From Anaerolineae bacterium (GTDB lineage Bacteria > Chloroflexota > Anaerolineae > Anaerolineales > Villigracilaceae), in assembly GCA_003524705.1 (NCBI GenBank), contig DQGV01000354.1, forward strand, positions 1-11,761: a stretch of 11,761 nt of DNA, written 5' to 3'. The notes under the pieces were generated by a model, which searched no databases, was not told the DNA's origin, and saw only the letters and a list, made by a program, of their open reading frames with translations. Shown in pieces: positions 1 through 4,865 of this stretch. Positions within the stretch are counted from its first letter, which is position 1, and every line of letters begins with the position of its first letter. Both the position numbers and the translations under genes were made by a program.

Positions 1-105
1 ATCTTTCGCAACTCCACCTCACTGGGATAAATTAATTATATCTGTTAATTTCTATTTATATATATTCCGGCACAAAATAACCTCTTTCAGCGTTAACATC
101 ATATA

Positions 106-112
106 GAAGGAG
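106..112 (+). promoter_or_regulatory. Strong Shine-Dalgarno site of the lipoprotein gene
   Basis: GAAGGAG lies 5 bases before the ATG at 118, the best ribosome binding site on the plus strand here, and it fixes the start. The A/T-rich stretch at 31-66 (TATATT at 61-66) could supply a -10 box, but I see no convincing -35 partner. Confidence 0.85.
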
Positions 113-117
113 TAAAA

Positions 118-1083
118 ATGAAAAGGAAAATTGTTTTCCCTTTGTTAATGATTTTAATCATCACAGCTTGCGCGCCAGCTCCGCAAGTTACATCCACACC
201 TTTGCCTACCAGTTTCTTCGCGACTGAACCTGCCACATTAATCCAAGCTTCACCTACTTTACCGATTCAAACTACATTCGTCCCCAGTGCCACACTTGCG
301 CCGCCAATACCTGCAAATACTGCTACATCTATCCCGTCAATCACCGCCATGAATAACCCGTATGCGGTTGTGCTTGTTTTACCGAGTGATGTGCTTAACA
401 TTCGTTCAGGTGCCGGGGTGAGTAACAATATCATTGGCACACTTCAACCAACTGACACAAATTTGAATCGGACAGGTCCAGCCGCCAGTGCAAATGGCGA
501 CCGTTGGGTTGAAATCCAAAACCCAAGCGGCGGCACGGGTTGGGTTAATGCCAATTTTTTAACCGAACAAGTTTCATCTTCTACATTTTGTAGTGACACG
601 CGTGTGACAGAATTATTGAACAACACCAAATCCGCTTTACTCAATTCAAATGGTGAATTGTTAAGTTCACTCATCAGCCCTGTGCATGGGTTAGATTTGC
701 GTTTATGGCGTTATGGCACAGTTGCCAACTATTCACCTGAAGAAGCCAAGTTTGTTTTTGAATCAACATACGAAGTCAGTTGGGGACCTGCGCCCGGAAG
801 TGGCGAAGAAACGAAAGGCTCATTCAGTGTTCAACCATTACCCAAACTGAAAGAAGTCTTTAGCAGTAGTTACACTTCAAACTGTAACAACACATTGGAT
901 TTAGCTACTTTTTCCGTCCAACCTGTGCCCGCTGAGTATACAAATATCAATTTTTATACCATCTATAAACCCGGCACAGAACAATATGGCGGTTTAGATT
1001 GGCGTGCATGGATACTCGGCGTGGAATATGTGGGCGGCAAGCCTACATTGTTTTCTTTGATTCATTTTCAGTGGGAGCCTTAA
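118..1083 (+). CDS. SH3-domain lipoprotein
   Basis: A 321-residue exported lipoprotein of unknown specific role. Residues 1-17 form a lipoprotein signal peptide (KRK, then a hydrophobic core) ending in the lipobox I-T-A-C with Cys18 as the lipidation site, so the protein should be anchored to the outer face of the membrane. Residues 19-78 are a low-complexity Thr/Pro/Ser/Ala linker. Residues about 82-150 match a bacterial SH3 domain (SH3_3 type): LNIRSGAG at 93-100, WVEI at 130-133 and GWVNANFL at 141-148. Such domains usually bind cell-wall or surface ligands. The C-terminal part (155-321) is not recognised; it contains Cys158 and Cys256, which could form a disulfide, and many aromatic residues. 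The start is fixed by the GAAGGAG site. The 3' end overlaps the convergent oxidoreductase gene by 41 bp. Lipoprotein and SH3 calls are firm; the function is open. Confidence 0.9.
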   Translation: MKRKIVFPLLMILIITACAPAPQVTSTPLPTSFFATEPATLIQASPTLPIQTTFVPSATLAPPIPANTATSIPSITAMNNPYAVVLVLPSDVLNIRSGAGVSNNIIGTLQPTDTNLNRTGPAASANGDRWVEIQNPSGGTGWVNANFLTEQVSSSTFCSDTRVTELLNNTKSALLNSNGELLSSLISPVHGLDLRLWRYGTVANYSPEEAKFVFESTYEVSWGPAPGSGEETKGSFSVQPLPKLKEVFSSSYTSNCNNTLDLATFSVQPVPAEYTNINFYTIYKPGTEQYGGLDWRAWILGVEYVGGKPTLFSLIHFQWEP

Positions 1084-3991
1084 TCAGCCCCTCACGAATC
1101 ACTACCAACGGATGTTTCGCTTCAACCCCTGCTCCATCTACAATCTGCATTCGACAGGCGGCACCAGATGAAATAATTCTTTCCTCTTTCATCTTTCTAA
1201 TTCTTGGCAACAACTTCAACTCGCCAATGCTCATTGATAAATCATAATGCTCGGCATCAAACCCAAATGTGCCAGCCATGCCACAACAGCCTGCATCACT
1301 CAACTCAACTTGGTAGCCAAGCAAATGCAAAAGGTCAACAGTAGCAGATGTCCCTGAGGAAGAGGCGCGGTGGTGACAATGTGGATGAAAGAAAATCTTT
1401 TCTTTATTTGTTTGTCTATCAAAATTATTTAATTCCCCTAATTTGGCTACACGCAAAATAAATTCATCCACCATAAACACATTCTTTGAAATAGATTCAA
1501 TTTCCACTTTTCGATGTGGCAACAAAGCGACATATTCATCTTTGAGACAATACACCTCAGGCGGCTCGCATCCAACTACGGGGATACTTGATTCTGCTCC
1601 TAAACTTTTTATTTCATCCAAAACTTTTTCTGCGTGATGCTTGGCTTGCTCAATAAATCCTTTTGAAAGAAATGAAGCGCCAGCACCAATCATAGATAAA
1701 ACTTTAACTTCATATCCAAGGTGATTCAAAATATCAATTGCAGATTCTTTTACTTCGGGTTCAATATATTCTGAAAACACATCAGATAAAAATAGAATAG
1801 TCTTATTGGTCGAATTGGTCTGACTAGTCTTATAGGTCTTATTGGTCTTCATAAGCAACGGAAGTGGTCTTTTATCTGTAATTCCAAATACTTTTGAGAT
1901 TATCTTTTTAGACCAACTTATTTTCATAAAGACATTTGTTATCGGCGCAATCGGACTCAACCATTTTGCAACCACATGAAAATATGCAAATAAATAATCA
2001 TGCAACGGTCTGCGATGTGATTTGTAATATTGATTCATAAATTCATATTTGAGTTTTGGCATATCTACCCCACTTGGGCATTCGCTCGTACAACCTTTAC
2101 ATGCCAAACATAAATCAAGTGACTTAAAAGTTTCTTCTTCCAATTCAACCTGCTCACCGCCTTCTGACTTCTGCTTACTGATTACTGCTCTTAAAAGATT
2201 CGCTCTTCCCCTCGTACTCAACCCCTCTTCCCCACTCGCCTGAAATGACGGACACATCACACCATTCGATTTTCTACACACACCTTGACCATTACACATT
2301 TCAATCGCACCAGCGAGTCCATGCTCATGTTCAAAATGTAATGCTGAATCCCAAACATTGACATGATAATTTTCACCATATCTTAAATTTGAATCCATCG
2401 GTGGTGCATCAAATAACTTTTTCGGGTTCAAAATATTATCAGGGTCAGCGGCGTGTTTCAACTTTCGCATCGCATCGGTGATTTCTTTTCCGTATGTGCG
2501 TTCAATAAACTCGCCTGAAACAATTCCATCGCCATGTTCACTGCTCATCGAGCCCTCAAGTCGCATCGTCAAAGAAAAAACTTCTTCGACAATACTTCGC
2601 ATTTGCTTCACACCTTCACCACGAGTCAAATCTAGCACAGGACGAATATGCAAACATCCACCCGAAGCATGTGCATAAATTCCCGCATACATTTTATGTG
2701 CAAGCAAAATCTTTTGGACTTCACGAACAAACTCGCCAAGTCTTTCCACAGGAATCGCACAATCTTCAATGAATGCAATCGGGCGCGCATTTTGTGGGCG
2801 TGAATCTAAAATTCCCAAACCTGATTTTCGGATATTCCAGATTCGATTCTGCTCTTCATTTGACTCAGCAATTGTCAACACATCGCCAATTTTTCTGACC
2901 GCCTCTTTCAACACCGATACTTGTTCGCCACTAAATTCAACCACTAACACTGCCGCAGGATTCCCAACTATCCAACTCATTTGATTAGCAACAGCAGATA
3001 CACTCCTCGCCAATTGCAAAATCATCTGTGGAATTAATTCAATTGCACTCGGATTAAATTCTAAAAGTCGAGGCACATCATCACAAGCCTCTTCAATGCT
3101 TTGATATTGCAAAACTCCTAAGATTGTATGCTTTGGTTTGGGAACGAGATTCACTTTCATCTTGCGAATGACTGCCAGTGTTCCTTCTGAACCAGCTAGC
3201 AAACTTGCTAAATTGACCGTAGACCGCTGACCGTAGACCGAATTTTGCATTCCATAATTATTTTCATCCCATTGAGGAGGTTGTGAATGAGAAAATGGCA
3301 AAAGATAATTCAATCTATATCCTGCTGAATTCCGCCACGACTTTGGATAATTTTGTTTTATTGATTCAGAATAGTTTTCTCGTATTTCATTTACAGCAGA
3401 AAAGATATTTGATATTCGAGAATCGGGATTCGGGAATCGGTTATTGAGTATTGAGTTATCGAATCTTGCCAAACTCCCATCACTCAAGATCACTTCCGCT
3501 TCAAGCAAATGGTCAGCGCTCATGCCATACAAAATAGAATGAGCACCTGTAGCATTATTTCCAATCACTCCGCCCATTGTGGCACGCTCTGCTGATGCAG
3601 GGTCTGGACCAAACATCAATCCATGTTTTGCAGTCGCGCGATTCAAATCCGCAAGAATCACACCAGGCTCTACAATTGCATAATGTTCTTCGGAATTAAT
3701 TTCAATAATTGATTTGAGATGTCGAGAGCAATCTAAAATCAATGCTTCGCCAATGGCTTGCCCACCTAAAGAAGAGCCTGAACCTCTTGGAAGAATCGGA
3801 ATTTTATATTTTGAAGAAAATTCAACTGCTGATTGCAAATCATCTTGATTATTTGGAATCGCCACCCCTAACGGTTCAATCTGATACATGGATGCATCAG
3901 TAGAATATAAAACTTTAGAAGCAGTATCGAGTCGAAGGTCACCAATAAAATATTTTTTTAATTCATAGATAAATTCTTTGGATAATGCCAT
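1043..3991 (-). CDS. FAD-binding and Fe-S oxidoreductase, D-2-hydroxyacid dehydrogenase type (YdiJ/GlcD-GlpC fusion)
   Basis: A 982-residue fusion enzyme expected to oxidise a D-2-hydroxyacid (D-lactate, D-2-hydroxyglutarate or similar) through FAD and pass electrons through Fe-S clusters. N-terminal FAD-binding_4 domain about 35-185: PRGSGSSLGGQA at 68-79 and the GGVIGNNATGAHS loop from 140. FAD-oxidase C-terminal domain about 255-530: IRKSGLG from 387, HASGGCLHIRP from 441, HGDG at 486-489. Two ferredoxin-type clusters: C566, C572, C580-P and C628, C631, C634, C638-P. C-terminal CCG-type region: C808, C815, then C872, C902-C903 and C946. The first CCG unit lacks the classic CCG triplet (GCEPPEVYC). 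Length fits YdiJ-like fusion proteins, about 980-1020 residues. Four short tandem-repeat arrays lie in frame at residues 179-193, 251-259, 601-610 and about 714-731. There is no Shine-Dalgarno site; the start is chosen because family similarity begins near residue 20. Family is sure; substrate is not. Confidence 0.93.
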   Translation of the reverse strand: MALSKEFIYELKKYFIGDLRLDTASKVLYSTDASMYQIEPLGVAIPNNQDDLQSAVEFSSKYKIPILPRGSGSSLGGQAIGEALILDCSRHLKSIIEINSEEHYAIVEPGVILADLNRATAKHGLMFGPDPASAERATMGGVIGNNATGAHSILYGMSADHLLEAEVILSDGSLARFDNSILNNRFPNPDSRISNIFSAVNEIRENYSESIKQNYPKSWRNSAGYRLNYLLPFSHSQPPQWDENNYGMQNSVYGQRSTVNLASLLAGSEGTLAVIRKMKVNLVPKPKHTILGVLQYQSIEEACDDVPRLLEFNPSAIELIPQMILQLARSVSAVANQMSWIVGNPAAVLVVEFSGEQVSVLKEAVRKIGDVLTIAESNEEQNRIWNIRKSGLGILDSRPQNARPIAFIEDCAIPVERLGEFVREVQKILLAHKMYAGIYAHASGGCLHIRPVLDLTRGEGVKQMRSIVEEVFSLTMRLEGSMSSEHGDGIVSGEFIERTYGKEITDAMRKLKHAADPDNILNPKKLFDAPPMDSNLRYGENYHVNVWDSALHFEHEHGLAGAIEMCNGQGVCRKSNGVMCPSFQASGEEGLSTRGRANLLRAVISKQKSEGGEQVELEEETFKSLDLCLACKGCTSECPSGVDMPKLKYEFMNQYYKSHRRPLHDYLFAYFHVVAKWLSPIAPITNVFMKISWSKKIISKVFGITDKRPLPLLMKTNKTYKTSQTNSTNKTILFLSDVFSEYIEPEVKESAIDILNHLGYEVKVLSMIGAGASFLSKGFIEQAKHHAEKVLDEIKSLGAESSIPVVGCEPPEVYCLKDEYVALLPHRKVEIESISKNVFMVDEFILRVAKLGELNNFDRQTNKEKIFFHPHCHHRASSSGTSATVDLLHLLGYQVELSDAGCCGMAGTFGFDAEHYDLSMSIGELKLLPRIRKMKEERIISSGAACRMQIVDGAGVEAKHPLVVIREGLIKAPTENESKKTM
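1800..1853 (-). repeat. 9-bp tandem array (GACCAATAA-like), six units, in frame in the oxidoreductase
   Basis: Six contiguous 9-base units; on the plus strand GTCTTATTG occurs twice, and the other four (GTCGAATTG, GTCTGACTA, GTCTTATAG, GTCTTCATA) are degenerate. The period equals three codons, so the gene reads a repeating tripeptide (K/Q/S)-T-(N/Y/S), about residues 714-731. The array sits between the ferredoxin-type domain and the CCG domain, in what looks like a flexible linker. Confidence 0.85.
2163..2190 (-). repeat. 7-bp tandem array (AATCAGT-like), four units, in frame in the oxidoreductase
   Basis: On the coding strand four contiguous heptamers read GAGCAGT, AATCAGT, AAGCAGA and AGTCAGA. 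They encode residues 601-610, including VISKQKSE, between the two 4Fe-4S motifs. The same heptamer consensus recurs in mutS at 6004-6052. Confidence 0.8.
3215..3242 (-). repeat. 7-bp tandem array (GACCGTA), four units, in frame in the oxidoreductase
   Basis: On the plus strand the units are GACCGTA, GACCGCT, GACCGTA and GACCGAA with no gaps. They cover about residues 250-259, at the end of a loop rich in Pro, Gln and Asn (from about 236) that precedes the conserved LASLLAGSEGTL motif. Confidence 0.8.
3414..3455 (-). repeat. 7-bp tandem array (ATTCGGG / TATTGAG), six units, in frame in the oxidoreductase
   Basis: Six contiguous heptamers on the plus strand: four are variants of (A)A/TTCGGG and the last two are exact TATTGAG copies. 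The 42 bp is a multiple of 21, so the frame is kept although the unit is not a codon multiple. It encodes residues 179-193, just after the FAD-binding_4 core (SILNNRFPNPDSR). Confidence 0.8.
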
Positions 3992-3998
3992 AGCTTTG

Positions 3999-4004
3999 AT
4001 TCTA
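3999..4004 (-). promoter_or_regulatory. Candidate -10 box of the oxidoreductase gene (possibly leaderless)
   Basis: TAGAAT on the minus strand fits TANNNT and ends 7 bases before the ATG at 3991, so transcription would start at or next to the start codon. No Shine-Dalgarno site lies before that ATG. The space further upstream is taken by the gpmA terminator, so an independent promoter would have to sit here. No good -35 element is visible. Confidence 0.4.
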
Positions 4005-4010
4005 ATCTAT

Positions 4011-4035
4011 AAAAAACGCCGCCGAGGACGGCGGC
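4011..4035 (-). terminator. Intrinsic terminator of gpmA
   Basis: On the minus strand GCCGCCG pairs with CGGCGGC around a TCCT loop (7 G/C-rich base pairs) and is followed by G and six T. It lies 37 bp past the gpmA stop codon and about 20 bp before the next start codon, so it should separate gpmA from the oxidoreductase gene. Confidence 0.88.
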
Positions 4036-4040
4036 TTGAG

Positions 4041-4068
4041 CAATTACCAATTACGATTTACGAATCAC
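4041..4068. repeat. 7-bp tandem array (CAATTAC / GATTTAC), four units, intergenic
   Basis: Units on the plus strand are CAATTAC, CAATTAC, GATTTAC and GAATCAC with no gaps. The array fills the space between the gpmA stop codon and its terminator hairpin. It has the same period as the arrays inside the neighbouring genes but a different unit sequence. Confidence 0.8.
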
Positions 4069-4071
4069 GTA

Positions 4072-4818
4072 TTATTTCTTCTTGACCTGATTCGCTACTT
4101 CTGCCGCTTTCTTCGCGGCTTCTTCAGGGTCGCCGAGGTAATAATTTTTAATCGGCTTCAAATCTTTATCCAACTCATACACCAATGGCAAACCTGTTGG
4201 GATATTTAATTCTGTAATTTCGCTTTCAGAAACATTATCTAAGTATTTCACCAAAGCGCGGATTGAATTTCCATGCGCGACAATCAAAACTCGCTTGCCG
4301 GATTTGATTTCAGGTGCAAGTGTTTCATTCCAATAAGGCAACACTCTATCAAGCGTAATCTTAAGTGACTCGGTGGCTGGCAGTTGTCCCGAAGATAAAG
4401 AGGCGTATCGTCGATCAAATTTTGGGTGACGTTCATCAGTCAATTCCAAAGCAGGCGGTGGCACATCATAACTGCGTCTCCAAATTTTCACTTGCTCTTC
4501 ACCAAATTTTTCTGCCATTTCGGTTTTATTCAAGCCTTGCAAATTACCATAATGACGTTCGTTTAATTGCCACGCGCGAATAACAGGAAGCCAATGCAAA
4601 TCCATTTCTTCTTGAATGAGAAACAATGTTTTGATAGCACGCTTTAACACAGATGTGTAAGCAATGTCAAAATCGTAACCGCCTGCTTTCAAAAGTTTTC
4701 CTGCTTCGGTTGCTTCTACTTTGCCGAGGTCGGTCAAATCAACATCGGTCCAACCTGTGAAGCGGTTTTCTAAATTCCATGTGCTTTGTCCATGACGGAC
4801 GAGAACAAGTTTATACAT
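4072..4818 (-). CDS. gpmA: 2,3-bisphosphoglycerate-dependent phosphoglycerate mutase
   Basis: A cytoplasmic glycolytic/gluconeogenic enzyme that interconverts 3- and 2-phosphoglycerate through a phosphohistidine. The protein is 248 residues, close to the 250 of E. coli GpmA. Key residues are present: the RHGQSTWN motif with catalytic His9, Glu87 in the [10 protein letters not shown] motif, and His182 in AHGNS, each two positions below the E. coli numbering. An upstream in-frame ATG at 4849-4851 would add 11 residues, but I chose the ATG at 4816-4818 because AAGGAG lies 5 bases before it and the family starts there. The tail is Lys/Ala-rich. It is divergent from mutS (47 bp) and has its own TATAAT box and a strong terminator, so it is probably a single-gene transcript. 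Family and start are both well supported. Confidence 0.96.
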   Translation of the reverse strand: MYKLVLVRHGQSTWNLENRFTGWTDVDLTDLGKVEATEAGKLLKAGGYDFDIAYTSVLKRAIKTLFLIQEEMDLHWLPVIRAWQLNERHYGNLQGLNKTEMAEKFGEEQVKIWRRSYDVPPPALELTDERHPKFDRRYASLSSGQLPATESLKITLDRVLPYWNETLAPEIKSGKRVLIVAHGNSIRALVKYLDNVSESEITELNIPTGLPLVYELDKDLKPIKNYYLGDPEEAAKKAAEVANQVKKK

Positions 4819-4823
4819 AGCAA

Positions 4824-4829
4824 CTCCTT
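4824..4829 (-). promoter_or_regulatory. Shine-Dalgarno site of gpmA, decides the start
   Basis: AAGGAG on the minus strand, 5 bases before the ATG at 4818. It rules against the longer in-frame start at 4851, for which no such site is seen. Confidence 0.85.
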
Positions 4830-4836
4830 GTGTGAA

Positions 4837-4842
4837 ATTATA
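4837..4842 (-). promoter_or_regulatory. -10 box of gpmA
   Basis: A perfect TATAAT on the minus strand, placed so that transcription would start about 14 bases before the gpmA start codon, just ahead of its Shine-Dalgarno site. The -35 position (around 4860-4865) matches TTGACA poorly. Confidence 0.55.
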
Positions 4843-4853
4843 CAGCCTCATAG

Positions 4854-4859
4854 TAAAAT
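4854..4859 (+). promoter_or_regulatory. Candidate -10 box of mutS (possibly leaderless)
   Basis: TAAAAT ends 6 bases before the mutS ATG. No Shine-Dalgarno site precedes that ATG, and an out-of-frame ATG lies at 4861. If this box is used, the mRNA would begin at or beside the start codon, as proposed for the oxidoreductase gene. An alternative is TATACA at 4839-4844 with a short leader. Neither has a good -35. Confidence 0.35.
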
Positions 4860-4865
4860 CATGTT

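Noticed and set aside
1..40. Possible tRNA 3' end or tail of an upstream gene
   Set aside because: No T-arm or CCA-bearing acceptor pattern could be made out, and the short open frames ending at 30 and 35 cannot be told from chance.
444..674. Minus-strand open frame inside the lipoprotein gene
   Set aside because: It lies wholly antisense to a gene with a signal peptide, SH3 motifs and a strong ribosome site, has no such features itself, and shows no known motif.
2049..2984. Several plus-strand frames of 60-70 codons opposite the oxidoreductase
   Set aside because: Antisense shadows of a gene with well-conserved FAD and Fe-S motifs; no start signals of their own.
1800..4068. CRISPR array
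   Set aside because: The repeats are 7-9 bp, directly tandem with no spacers, and no cas gene is present.
4365..4583. Plus-strand frame opposite gpmA
   Set aside because: Antisense to the catalytic region of a complete gpmA; composition mirrors the coding strand.
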